From NCBI GenBank assembly GCA_020720045.1, contig DYPH01000033.1, forward strand, positions 1 to 47,183: a stretch of DNA of 47,183 nt, written 5' to 3'. Below the pieces are notes generated by a model. The model searched no databases. It was given only the letters and a program-made list of their open reading frames with translations, and was not told the DNA's origin. Each line of letters begins with the position of its first letter. Position 1 is the stretch's first letter. Below, one piece after another: positions 36,239 to 44,655 of this stretch. The stretch comes from Sorangium cellulosum (GTDB taxonomy: Bacteria > Myxococcota_A > Polyangia > Polyangiales > Polyangiaceae). The translations under genes and the position numbers were made by a program.

Positions 36239-37447
36239 TCAACCGGCGTAACCGGTCTCCCCGTGGAGGGTCTCATCGAGCCCCTCGCGCTCCTCGGAGG
36301 CCTCGACGCGGAGCCCCATCGTCTTCTTCAGGACGAAGAAGATCAAAGCACTTACGGCAGCTGCGTAGAGCCCCACGACGGCGCATGCGAGGAGTTGTAC
36401 GAAAAACTGCTTCGTTTGACCGCGGATCAATCCGTCGCCACCATCGGGATTGAAACGCGTGTCGGCGAAGATCCCCGTCGCGATCGCCCCAAACAGACCG
36501 CCGACGCCGTGAACGCCGAAGGCATCGAGGGAATCGTCGTAGCCAACGCGGTGCTTGAGAAGCACGCCGCCATAGCAGACGCCCCCGGCAAGCAGCCCGA
36601 TAACGATCGCGGCCCAGGGGGCGACGAAACCGGCCGCCGGGGTGATCGCCACGAGACCGGCGACGATGCCCGAGGCGACACCGAGCGCCGTCGGCTTGCC
36701 GCGGTGGGCCCACTCAATGGCGACCCAACCAATCGCCCCACCGCACGCTCCAAGATGAGTCGCAAGGGCGGCAAGGGCGGCAATCTTGTTTGCCGCGAGG
36801 GCACTCCCCGCATTGAAGCCGAACCAGCCGAACCAAAGAAGGCCGGTTCCGGTAAGCGTCATGGTGAGATTGTGAGGTACCGGCGTTTCGTGGGGGTATT
36901 TGAGGCGCTTTCCGACAAGCAAAGCCCCTACTAGCGCGGCAGCGCCCGCGGTCATATGAACGACCGTTCCGCCTGCAAAATCAAGCGCATGTAGCTTAAA
37001 GATCCAACCGTCCGGCGCCCATACCCAGTGGGCAACCGGAAGGTACACAAACACACAAAAGAGCACGACGAACGCGATGTACGTCCGAAATTTCATGCGT
37101 TCCGCGAAGGCCCCCGAGACAAGCGCCGGGGTGATCGCCGCAAACATCATCTGAAAAAGCACAAACGCGTAAGACGGCGTCGTCCCCTGGGTGCCGTCCG
37201 CGAGGGAACCGAGCCCGGCGAGCGAAAAATCGCCGATAAGCCCCTTATGGGAGGGGCCGAACGCAAGCGAATACCCGAAGGCGACCCAGAGGATGCTGAC
37301 GATCGGCACGGCGACGAAGCTGTGCATGAGCGTGGAGAGGACGTTCTTCCGCCGCACCATCCCGCCGTAGAAGAGCGCCAGCCCCGGCACCATAAACAGG
37401 ACGAGGGCGGCGGAAATCAGGAGCCATGCGGTGTCGCCGGTATTCAC
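36239..37447 (-). CDS. amtB: Ammonium transporter
   Basis: Amt-family channel for ammonium in the inner membrane. The 402-residue product has about eleven membrane segments and the family landmarks AALVLFMVPGLALFYGGM, the His region DFAGGTVVHMTAGAAAL, LLWFGWFGFNAGS, DAFGVHGVGG (second pore His) and the C-terminal tail LDETLHGETGYAG that binds PII proteins. There is no cleaved signal peptide. The start is GTG at 37447. A weak TTGACG-N17-TAGCGT pair (37457-37485, minus) lies so close upstream that the message would be nearly leaderless. It is 51 bases upstream of gltB on the same strand; no glnK gene is next to it. Confidence 0.95.
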   Translation of the reverse strand: MNTGDTAWLLISAALVLFMVPGLALFYGGMVRRKNVLSTLMHSFVAVPIVSILWVAFGYSLAFGPSHKGLIGDFSLAGLGSLADGTQGTTPSYAFVLFQMMFAAITPALVSGAFAERMKFRTYIAFVVLFCVFVYLPVAHWVWAPDGWIFKLHALDFAGGTVVHMTAGAAALVGALLVGKRLKYPHETPVPHNLTMTLTGTGLLWFGWFGFNAGSALAANKIAALAALATHLGACGGAIGWVAIEWAHRGKPTALGVASGIVAGLVAITPAAGFVAPWAAIVIGLLAGGVCYGGVLLKHRVGYDDSLDAFGVHGVGGLFGAIATGIFADTRFNPDGGDGLIRGQTKQFFVQLLACAVVGLYAAAVSALIFFVLKKTMGLRVEASEEREGLDETLHGETGYAG

Positions 37448-37535
37448 GGAGCGGGGACGCTAAAGCGAGCAACACGGCGCGTCAATCTCGACAACACACC
37501 GCGTTGCTCGGGGCCGGTTCCCGCCGGCCGCGCGC

Positions 37536-38633
37536 TCAGCGGTCGGTTGTCTTCTTGGGCGTGTAACAGCCGAGCACGTTCGCATCGGCGCTTGCCCCGA
37601 ACTGGACGAGGCCGAAGCACTGGTTCGGTGGGAAGTCGAAGCTCGCGTCCGCCTTGGAGAGACAGGCGAAACCGGCAACATTTCCGCGAAGATACGGATC
37701 GTCCATCTTCCCAACGAGCCCCTTGCAGTCGGCGCAGTCGGCGACCTTCCGCGTGCAGAACTTCTCCGTGTTGTAGTTGCCGAAGGCCTCGCCGGTGCAG
37801 ATGGCACCCGTCGCGCAGTCGGCGTCCGAACGGCACGGGTCGCAGAGGTCCCCTTTTCCTTTGCAGGTCCCGAAGCGGGGCACGCAGACGTTCCCCTCCT
37901 TGTCGGCCTCCCCTTGGTCGGCCCGTGGGCGGCAGGTCGCCTGGTCTTTGCAGCCCTTGTCGCCGGTGCACTCGGTCGTGCAGAAGCGCTTTCCGGCGCC
38001 GTCGCGCGCACAAACCTGGGAGGCACCGTCGATGATCGGGCAGTCGATGTCGTGCTCGCAGGGGGCGCAATAATCGCGGGGAATGCAGACTTTTTGGGTT
38101 TCGCCGAAGGAGCGAGCCTTCGAGTCGGCGGACGGGTTCTTGTTGACCGTCGCACAGAAGAAGCCCCCCTTGCAGTCGCTGTCGGCCGCGCAGTTGTAGA
38201 GGGTGCAAATACCCGCAGCGCTTGGACTTTCCGCGTAGCAGCCGAAACCGGCGGCCGTGTTGCAGTCCTCGCCGGAGACGCCCTTCTTCGCGATGCAGCT
38301 CGCCCCCCAGGTCCCCGGCCCCTCTTCGATGGGGTAGGTGGTTTTCTGGCAGTACTGGGCCCCCGTCGATCCGGTGGTGCAGTAATAATTGACCGGGCAA
38401 CCGTCGGCGGCGCCGTTCTGACTCGCACAGGTCAATCGGCACTCTACGGCCCCGCTCTTGTCGGCGATACAGGCATTCCCCTCCTTGCAGGACGCCGTTC
38501 CGGTGTCGATGAGCGCCACGCCGCCGGTCGTCGTGCCATCGCTGCACGCTTCCGAGCGGCAGCCGGCCAAAAACACAGACGGAATAGCGACGAAGGCAGA
38601 AGCGAGGGCGACGGCAAAGATACGTTTGATCAT
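37536..38633 (-). CDS. Cys-rich lipoprotein
   Basis: No specific function recognised. The 365-residue product has a lipoprotein signal (MIKRIFAVALASAFVAIPS, lipobox FLAGC) and about forty cysteines in repeated short modules such as CAADSDCKGGFFC, CEHDIDCPIIDGASQVC and CRSDADCATGAIC. This DxDCxxxxxC pattern is common in secreted myxobacterial proteins and suggests many disulfides in a protein outside the inner membrane. The open frame begins at 38819, but ATG at 38633 starts the signal peptide. It is divergent from a pair of thioredoxin-fold lipoproteins, a suggestive neighbourhood for a disulfide-rich protein. Confidence 0.8.
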   Translation of the reverse strand: MIKRIFAVALASAFVAIPSVFLAGCRSEACSDGTTTGGVALIDTGTASCKEGNACIADKSGAVECRLTCASQNGAADGCPVNYYCTTGSTGAQYCQKTTYPIEEGPGTWGASCIAKKGVSGEDCNTAAGFGCYAESPSAAGICTLYNCAADSDCKGGFFCATVNKNPSADSKARSFGETQKVCIPRDYCAPCEHDIDCPIIDGASQVCARDGAGKRFCTTECTGDKGCKDQATCRPRADQGEADKEGNVCVPRFGTCKGKGDLCDPCRSDADCATGAICTGEAFGNYNTEKFCTRKVADCADCKGLVGKMDDPYLRGNVAGFACLSKADASFDFPPNQCFGLVQFGASADANVLGCYTPKKTTDR

Positions 38634-38734
38634 CGGGGGCGTCGGCGGAACTACCCGAGGTAGGCGACGGCGGCAACGAGATTGGGAGGAATGAAGCGCG
38701 ACCTTTCGCAGTTGTCGCGCCGCACTTTCGTGCA

Positions 38735-38762
38735 TTGACGAAGAGCCGCTACCGACTAGTGT
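38735..38762 (+). promoter_or_regulatory. Putative promoter of the thioredoxin-lipoprotein pair
   Basis: TTGACG (38735-38740), spacer 16, TAGTGT (38757-38762), about 30 bases before ATG at 38792. A GAGG ribosome site lies between. The opposing promoter for the Cys-rich lipoprotein could not be identified in the same 158-base spacer. Confidence 0.4.
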
Positions 38763-38791
38763 GCCGACACCGTTTGCCAACGAGGTCGTAC

Positions 38792-39454
38792 ATGGGTTCC
38801 AAGTCACTGCATTTTGCATCTATTTTCGCCATCGCTCTGACGGCCTGCGCCGCCGACGACTCCACGAGTGGCGTCGCGCGCGGAACGGTCACCGGGACGG
38901 ACGTGAATCCGGCCGGGGTCCCCTACCCGTCGGCGAATCAGGGCTACAACACCGGCTTCGTGGCGCCGAACCTGAAGTTCATCGGCTGGCCCGACGGCGA
39001 TTTCTCGCAGGAACCTGTGCCGGTCTCCCTTGCGAACTTCTACGATCCCGAAGGGACGACCTACAAGCTCATCCATATCCAGGCGGCCGCCGGCTGGTGC
39101 GGCCCCTGTCAAGCGGAGGCGCGCGCCGCCGGGCCGCTCACCGACGAACTCGCCGCGAAGGGGGTCGTCTGGCTCACCGCGATCGTCGACGGCACGAAGC
39201 AGGGGGCCGGCTCGACGAGCGAAGACCTCAAGCGGTGGATGACAAAGTTCAACCTGAAGAACCCAGGCGTCGTCGACTCCGACCAGCAGAAGCTCGGCCC
39301 CTTCTTCCCGGGCGCGGCCGTCCCCTGGAACGGCACCATCGACGCACGTACGATGAAGGTTCTCGAGAGCCAACTCGGCGGAAACAATTACGATTCCGCC
39401 GACGCTATCCGCAAGAGCGTCGACAAGTGGCTCGCGAAGACGGCGAACCCGTGA
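38792..39454 (+). CDS. Thioredoxin-like lipoprotein with WCGPC motif
   Basis: Exported thioredoxin-fold protein, 220 residues. The N-terminus MGSKSLHFASIFAIALTAC is a lipoprotein signal. The fold has the redox motif AAAGWCGPCQAEARA near residue 110 and later stretches AVPWNGTIDARTMKVL (cis-Pro region, VPWN) as in TlpA-type oxidoreductases. It probably reduces or makes disulfides at the cell envelope. ATG at 38792 was chosen over 38735 because it starts the signal peptide. Its TGA stop overlaps the GTG start of the next gene (GTGA at 39451-39454). Confidence 0.85.
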   Translation: MGSKSLHFASIFAIALTACAADDSTSGVARGTVTGTDVNPAGVPYPSANQGYNTGFVAPNLKFIGWPDGDFSQEPVPVSLANFYDPEGTTYKLIHIQAAAGWCGPCQAEARAAGPLTDELAAKGVVWLTAIVDGTKQGAGSTSEDLKRWMTKFNLKNPGVVDSDQQKLGPFFPGAAVPWNGTIDARTMKVLESQLGGNNYDSADAIRKSVDKWLAKTANP

Positions 39455-40011
39455 AGCGGTTCCCACGCGCACTCCCGGTCCTCCCTGCCGTCGCGGCCCT
39501 CCTCTTTGGCTGCGGGGGCGCGGCAGAATCCGGCGGCGCCGCGTCGCCGAGCAACGTCAACGCCCCTGCAACGCCGGGGGCGACCGCGCAAGACTTCGAG
39601 GGGAGGACCTTCGACGGCAAGACCGTTCGACTGTCGGACCACCTTGGCAAAGACGTAATTCTGCTCAACTTCTGGGGCACTTTCTGCGACCCATGCCTCG
39701 CCGAGTTTCCGCACATTCAGCGGATCTACGACGAGAACAAGAAGAAAGGCTTCGCGGTTCTTGCCGTCGCCATGGACGGGCCGGAGACCGAAGCGCAAAT
39801 CGCTCCGTTCGTGAACCGGAACAATCTCACTTTCCCCGTCCTTGTCGACGGCGACTCGGTGATTGTAGGCAAATACAATCCGAAGAAGTCGGCCCCTTTG
39901 ACGATTCTCTTCGATCGCCACGGCAAGGTCTTCAAGGTTCACGAGGGGTACAACCCTGGGGACGAGGATGCACTGGAGCGTGAAGTAAAAGAGCTGGTTG
40001 CGCGCGAGTAG
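39451..40011 (+). CDS. TlpA-like thioredoxin-fold lipoprotein
   Basis: Second envelope thioredoxin-fold protein, 186 residues, with GTG start. Signal sequence ends LLFGCGGAAE (lipobox). The AhpC/TlpA-type domain shows DFEGRTFDGKTVRLSDHLGK, the redox site NFWGTFCDPCLAEFP (CDPC), MDGPETEAQI and KSAPLTILFDRHGKV with the cis-Pro. It is translationally coupled to the WCGPC protein, so the two likely work as a pair; which is electron donor is not visible. A terminator follows. Confidence 0.88.
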   Translation: MKRFPRALPVLPAVAALLFGCGGAAESGGAASPSNVNAPATPGATAQDFEGRTFDGKTVRLSDHLGKDVILLNFWGTFCDPCLAEFPHIQRIYDENKKKGFAVLAVAMDGPETEAQIAPFVNRNNLTFPVLVDGDSVIVGKYNPKKSAPLTILFDRHGKVFKVHEGYNPGDEDALEREVKELVARE

Positions 40012-40034
40012 TCGCTGCAGCTGACGTTCCGAAC

Positions 40035-40075
40035 AAGCGGGTGGTCCCTCCCAGGGGTCACCCGCTTTCCATTTG
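40035..40075 (+). terminator. Terminator after the thioredoxin pair
   Basis: 9-bp stem AAGCGGGTG (40035-40043) with CACCCGCTT (40059-40067), with nested TCCCT/AGGGG pairing and a weak T-rich tail TTTCCATTTG. It lies 24 bases after the TlpA-like stop and separates this pair from the following beta-barrel gene. The remaining spacer to 40208 has only a small TAACG/CGTTA hairpin at 40183-40197. Confidence 0.6.
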
Positions 40076-40208
40076 TCTCCGGCTGACTGCACGCCGGATT
40101 GAAGTTCGGGTGCGTCGTCGATGGCGCGCGGAAAACGGGAGAAGGAACCATTGTTGCGGAAACGAAGCCGATTGTGGCTGCGTAACGTTTCGCGTTAGGA
40201 AGGTGTTT

Positions 40209-42164
40209 GTGAAAGGGCTCTATTCTTCGTCATGCCTTGGACTTCGAAGTCGGCGGAATTACGCCCTTCGCGCGTTGGCGCTCGCTGGTGCAGTGGCCTT
40301 CGGCCGCGGGGCTCAGGCAGGCGACCCATCTCTCGGGACGCCGCCCCTGGCCGCGAGCGGACGGGCCGCCCCGCCCCCCTCTCCGTTCAAGCTCGACGTG
40401 ACCGAGACCTCCATCGTCTCCCAGCGCTTCGATTCGCGCGCCCCGCTTCCCGCTCGGGACCACGGTTGGGGGCAATGGCTCAACAAGCTAAACGCCCAAC
40501 TTACCTATAAAAAGTTCACCTTCGGGCTGCGTCTCGACTCGACGATCTATTGGAATCGCCCGGAAGATCGGACCTTCGTTGATGGGGGCAAATTCGACCC
40601 GGCCTTCCGTGATTCCATCGTCGCCGATGGGGCGACCCGCTTTCGGAACAACGTCTATCCGGCAAAAATCTGGGGAAGTTACAAAGACAAGGGGCTCGAA
40701 ATCACCCTTGGTGACGCCTACGCCCAGTTCGGGCGGGGGCTCACGCTCTCGCTGCGAAAGTTCGATGAGCTCGGGATCGACACCACGGCGCGCGGCGCAA
40801 AGATCGCCCTTCAGAAGGGGCCGATCGGCCTGACCGCCATCGCCGGCTTTGGAAACCCGACGCGCGTCGACGAAGCCTCCGGACGGGCAATGTTCGTTTC
40901 GAAGCCCTTCGGCGCCAACGGCACCGGGAGCGGAATTCCGATGTTCGGCTCCGACCGCATCCTCGGTGCGGAGATCTCCGGCGGGCGCGGCGGCCCCGTC
41001 GTCCTGACCACGCGCGCCGTGCGCATTTCCCGGTGTGCTCCCTACAGCTATTCTGGTGCCGGTGAGATTAAAGATGGTCTCTTGGCGACGCCAATCGGGA
41101 CGTGCAACGACGCAGATACCTCGACCTTTCTTGCGACGCTTCCAGCGGGACTCAACCCGCTTTATGGCGCAAAAAAGGTCGATTTTGTCGGACAAAGTGT
41201 GGAAGTTCCGAATTTGTTCGGCCACGGAACTTTGTATATTGAAGGGGCGATCCAGAACTATTCGGGATCGGCTGAGAGCGGCATTCGCGGCTCGGGAAAT
41301 GCGATCTATGGTTCGTTCTCATCGACGTTTGGTGCAATCACAAACACCATTGAAGTAAAGAGCTACCGGAATTTTCTCCCGGTGCCGGCGTCGGTGAACG
41401 CGAACCGCGCCGTCGAATTTTCGAATGTAGCCTACACACAATTGCCCACGACGGAGCCGCTCATCGCCGATTCGATGTTCGGCAATTTCAATGCCTGCGT
41501 CGACGGTGGGCGCCTCCGGACCGACGCCCGCGTCAACAAGCACCTCCTCGTCTACGCGGCGGGAGGCTACTACCATACGAAGAGCGAGGTCCCCGGCGCC
41601 GGTTGCGACCGCTATGGGCGCTACCAGAGCGAACTTCCGGCCGGAGAAGGGCAGAACAACGTCTGGGACGGACTAACCGGCATCGAGTACCGCTTCGACA
41701 AGGATCGCTCCCAGCTCCTCGCGTCGATCGGCGTCCGCAACGATCGGCTCGCAAACGGCCATCTATACTACAACGAACGCGTGCTCAATTACACGTTCAA
41801 CTACTACCTTAAAGGCGCGTACTCGCTGGAGTTCACAGGCCGGCATCGCATGCGTTTTGAGGAAGGTCAAAACGTAAAAGATCGAGGCGACCTCCAGGTT
41901 AGCGTCCCCTGGGCGCAGGGTTTTCACCAGACAGCCCTCAAGATCGCACCGAAGTGGGTAATCGCCCAAGGCATCGAATATTACACGATTACTGGGCAGC
42001 CCGCCTGGTACGTGAACGGCTCGATTCTCTACCGGTTTACGAGCGGCTCGAACATCAAGATTTTCGCCGGTCAACAGCAGGGCGGCCTCCGGTGCGTCAG
42101 CGGCGTTTGTCGCATCTTTCCCGCCTTTGAAGGCGTTCGTGCTGAGCTTACGTTACGCTACTGA
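40209..42164 (+). CDS. Putative outer-membrane beta-barrel protein
   Basis: Predicted 651-residue exported protein. GTG at 40209 follows AGGAAGG by 5 bases; a signal peptide is visible (basic start, hydrophobic ALRALALAGAVAFG, cleavage near AQAG). The body is rich in alternating polar and hydrophobic stretches with aromatic residues (KFTFGLRLDSTIYWNRP, VNGSILYRFTSGSNIKIF) and ends RAELTLRY, with a terminal aromatic as expected of barrel proteins. The segment KDKGLEITLGDAYAQFGRGL resembles, as far as I recall, an uncharacterised barrel family (DUF6029-like), which was not checked. Position 29 bases before a lipoprotein gene suggests an operon. Confidence 0.7.
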   Translation: MKGLYSSSCLGLRSRRNYALRALALAGAVAFGRGAQAGDPSLGTPPLAASGRAAPPPSPFKLDVTETSIVSQRFDSRAPLPARDHGWGQWLNKLNAQLTYKKFTFGLRLDSTIYWNRPEDRTFVDGGKFDPAFRDSIVADGATRFRNNVYPAKIWGSYKDKGLEITLGDAYAQFGRGLTLSLRKFDELGIDTTARGAKIALQKGPIGLTAIAGFGNPTRVDEASGRAMFVSKPFGANGTGSGIPMFGSDRILGAEISGGRGGPVVLTTRAVRISRCAPYSYSGAGEIKDGLLATPIGTCNDADTSTFLATLPAGLNPLYGAKKVDFVGQSVEVPNLFGHGTLYIEGAIQNYSGSAESGIRGSGNAIYGSFSSTFGAITNTIEVKSYRNFLPVPASVNANRAVEFSNVAYTQLPTTEPLIADSMFGNFNACVDGGRLRTDARVNKHLLVYAAGGYYHTKSEVPGAGCDRYGRYQSELPAGEGQNNVWDGLTGIEYRFDKDRSQLLASIGVRNDRLANGHLYYNERVLNYTFNYYLKGAYSLEFTGRHRMRFEEGQNVKDRGDLQVSVPWAQGFHQTALKIAPKWVIAQGIEYYTITGQPAWYVNGSILYRFTSGSNIKIFAGQQQGGLRCVSGVCRIFPAFEGVRAELTLRY

Positions 42165-42193
42165 AGCGCCGTCTTTCGTCCTGGAGAGCCCGT

Positions 42194-43486
42194 ATGAACC
42201 GTCGTGCCGTCGTCCCCTTCCTATTTGCCGTCGTTGCCGCAACGGCGTGCGGGCTTACCCTTGACGACCTCCCGGCGACAACGCCGACTCCTGCCGACGG
42301 AGGCCCCGATGGCAGCGTCGTCGACGCCGGTCGCGATGCGACGGCGGACAGCGCTGCCGACAGCGGCCAGGAGACGGGGCCGGTCGACGATTCGGGCGCA
42401 GAGACGGGGACAACCGACGCCGGACCGACCCCGACGTTGATCGATGTGTACGGGGTCGCGAACAAGGTTGACACCGGCCCGTCAGCGAACTCCTTGGTCG
42501 ATGTTACCTCCATTGATACCGACGCAAAAGTGGTCACTGTGGGAGGCGGGAATGTGGCGAATGGCGCCTTTGTCGACGTCCAGCTTACGAACAACGCTGG
42601 CGACGCCGTCGCCATGCGGGTGAAGAAGTGGACGGTCAACCAACCGGTGCAGATCACCGGTTCCAAGCCGCTCGTCGTCGTCGCCGATACTATCGATATC
42701 CAAGCCAAAATTGACGCTTCGGCCCGCGGCGTTACCGGTGGTCCCGGGGCGAGCTGGGCGCCGGGCGTCGGCGGCAATGGGACGTCGAAATCGGGCGGTG
42801 GCGGCGGCGGGCGGTTCACAAACGGGGCGACCGGCGGCGGTGCCTCCTATGTCGAAAATAACAATGGCGGATCGGGTGGGACCTCTTCCCCGGCTTCCCC
42901 CTTCGCGCTGCTGGCGGGGGCCGCAGGCGGAGCGAGCGGAGCCCCAGGAGGGGCCTGCGGGCGCGCCGGAGGCGCCGGGGGTGCACTCCTCCTCCATGCG
43001 ACAGCGTCGATCACGGTAGGAAACAACGGCCTCATCACCGTTCATGGGGGCGGTGGCGAGGGGGGCTGTCCGTTTCCGCTTACTGTCAGCGGGAGCGGGG
43101 GTGGTGGAGGCGGGTCCGGTGGAACGGTCCTCCTCACGACCGGCACGCTCACGATCACCGGCAAGCTCCTCGCATTCGGCGGTGGCGGCGGCGGCGCCGG
43201 GGCGAGCAACGCGATCGGCGTCCGCGGCAGCGACGGCAAAGACCCGTCCGACGACGGGCAAAATGCGGCGGGTGGGGCGGGCGGCGTTGGACTGATCGTC
43301 GCGGGGATCGGCTTCAACGGGGGGAGCGGCGGCTCGGGGGGCGGAACCGCCGTGCCCCAGGCCGGGCAGAAGGACGGCTCTGGCGGAGGCGGAGGCGGAG
43401 CGGCCGGGCGCCTCTACCTACGCGCGACGGTAAACAACGCGACGCCGCTGAAGAATTTGTGTTCGCCGACTTGTGAGGTTTTGTGA
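42194..43486 (+). CDS. Gly-rich putative surface lipoprotein
   Basis: Function not recognised. The 430-residue product has a lipoprotein signal (MNRRAVVPFLFAVVAATACG) and an acidic, Thr/Asp-rich linker of about 60 residues, then a region with repeated Gly runs (GGGGGGR, GGEGGCP, SGGGGGGSGG) interrupted by short hydrophobic strands such as ASITVGNNGLITVHGG and LTITGKLLAFGGG. These look like turns of a right-handed beta-helix, as in several predicted myxobacterial surface proteins. Its TGA stop overlaps the GTG start of the downstream PLP enzyme (GTGA, 43483-43486). Confidence 0.75.
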   Translation: MNRRAVVPFLFAVVAATACGLTLDDLPATTPTPADGGPDGSVVDAGRDATADSAADSGQETGPVDDSGAETGTTDAGPTPTLIDVYGVANKVDTGPSANSLVDVTSIDTDAKVVTVGGGNVANGAFVDVQLTNNAGDAVAMRVKKWTVNQPVQITGSKPLVVVADTIDIQAKIDASARGVTGGPGASWAPGVGGNGTSKSGGGGGGRFTNGATGGGASYVENNNGGSGGTSSPASPFALLAGAAGGASGAPGGACGRAGGAGGALLLHATASITVGNNGLITVHGGGGEGGCPFPLTVSGSGGGGGGSGGTVLLTTGTLTITGKLLAFGGGGGGAGASNAIGVRGSDGKDPSDDGQNAAGGAGGVGLIVAGIGFNGGSGGSGGGTAVPQAGQKDGSGGGGGGAAGRLYLRATVNNATPLKNLCSPTCEVL

Positions 43487-44655
43487 GCTATCGCACGCAC
43501 TTTTCCCGGTCGCTCGGCGCAGCACCGGGTCGCATCCACCTCGCTGCCCATTCCCATCATCTGTGGCCCGACGCCGCCTTTCGCGGCCACGAAGAGGCCG
43601 CCGACCTCGCGGCGACGGAAGCCGATCGGAAGTGGGACACGGTTTTCGGGTCACTCATTCCCGAAGTGTCTGCCCGTATCGCCGCGATTCTTGGCCTCGA
43701 TCCTTCCGGGGACACCCTCGCATTTGCCCCGAATACCCACGACTTTTTGCTTCGAATTCTCTCCTGTTTTCCTACTTCGCGCGCATTGACCGTCCTCACG
43801 ACCGACGGTGAATTTCACTCCTTCGAGCGGCAGCTTTCCCGTTTGGAAGAGGATGGAAGTACCCACGTCGTTCGCATTGCCGCAGAGCCACGAGCGACCT
43901 TTGCGGAGCGCTTCGCGGCGGCCGCAAACCGCCAGACCTTCGACTTGGCGTTTCTGAGCCAGGTGTCGTTTCGGTCGGGTGCGATCGTCCAAAACCTGGA
44001 AGAAATTCTTGAGGCAATTCCGTCTTCTACGGCCATTGTCGTCGACGGGTACCACGCGTTCTGCGCAGTTCCGACGAATCTTCAGCGCTGGAAACACCGC
44101 ATCTTCTACGTCGCCGGCGGCTACAAATACGCGATGAGTGGCGAGGGGTGCTGCTTTCTTCATGCTCCGGATGGGGTCTTTCCGCGGCCGAAGAATACCG
44201 GTTGGTTTGCCGCATTTGGGGCACTAGAAGACGGTAAGAGTGACCTCGTCCCGTTCGCGCCGCATGGCGGTCGATTCTTCGGCGCGACCTTCGATCCGAC
44301 CGGTCTTTTCCGGCTCCGTCGCTCCCTTGAATGGATGGAAACCGTCGGCTATACCGTGGAGCGAGCCCGGGATCATGCCCACGATCTTCAATTGCACTTT
44401 CTGAAGAAGACGGAAGCGATCCTTCCCGCTACGGCATTGGTCGTTTCGGACGCCGATCAACGGGGGCAGTTTCTCACCTACGACCTCCCCAACGCCCGGG
44501 CGATTTGCAGCGCGTTGGTCGCGGCCGGGGTCATCGTTGACGTTCGGGACACCCGAATTCGCTTCGGATTTGGCGCCTACACCGACGAAGCGGACGTCGA
44601 CGAGGCTATCGACCGCCTCATCCCACTCATCGTCGATCTCGACGGCTCCGTTTAG
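43483..44655 (+). CDS. Class V aminotransferase-fold PLP enzyme, kynureninase-like
   Basis: Cytoplasmic PLP enzyme of 390 residues, fold type I. The PLP-binding Lys is in VAGGYKYAMSGEGCCFLH, and the phosphate/Asp region is AIVVDGYHAFCAVP. The N-terminus (IHLAAHSHHLWPDAAFRGHEE) and C-terminus (IRFGFGAYTDEADVDEAIDRL) follow kynureninase and related cysteine desulfurase-like enzymes. The GTG start overlaps the Gly-rich lipoprotein stop. The true substrate is uncertain: kynurenine hydrolysis is possible, but no other tryptophan-catabolism gene is in view. Its TAG overlaps the opposing peroxidase stop (44652-44655). Confidence 0.8.
   Translation: MSYRTHFSRSLGAAPGRIHLAAHSHHLWPDAAFRGHEEAADLAATEADRKWDTVFGSLIPEVSARIAAILGLDPSGDTLAFAPNTHDFLLRILSCFPTSRALTVLTTDGEFHSFERQLSRLEEDGSTHVVRIAAEPRATFAERFAAAANRQTFDLAFLSQVSFRSGAIVQNLEEILEAIPSSTAIVVDGYHAFCAVPTNLQRWKHRIFYVAGGYKYAMSGEGCCFLHAPDGVFPRPKNTGWFAAFGALEDGKSDLVPFAPHGGRFFGATFDPTGLFRLRRSLEWMETVGYTVERARDHAHDLQLHFLKKTEAILPATALVVSDADQRGQFLTYDLPNARAICSALVAAGVIVDVRDTRIRFGFGAYTDEADVDEAIDRLIPLIVDLDGSV

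Noticed and set aside
37457-37485. TTGACG/TAGCGT as the amtB promoter
   Set aside because: The -10 match is weak and the resulting message would start about two bases before the GTG, so it is mentioned only as a possibility.
38761-40011. A 416-residue thioredoxin fusion
   Set aside because: The first part is an out-of-frame reading of the WCGPC lipoprotein gene; the real second gene starts at GTG 39451.
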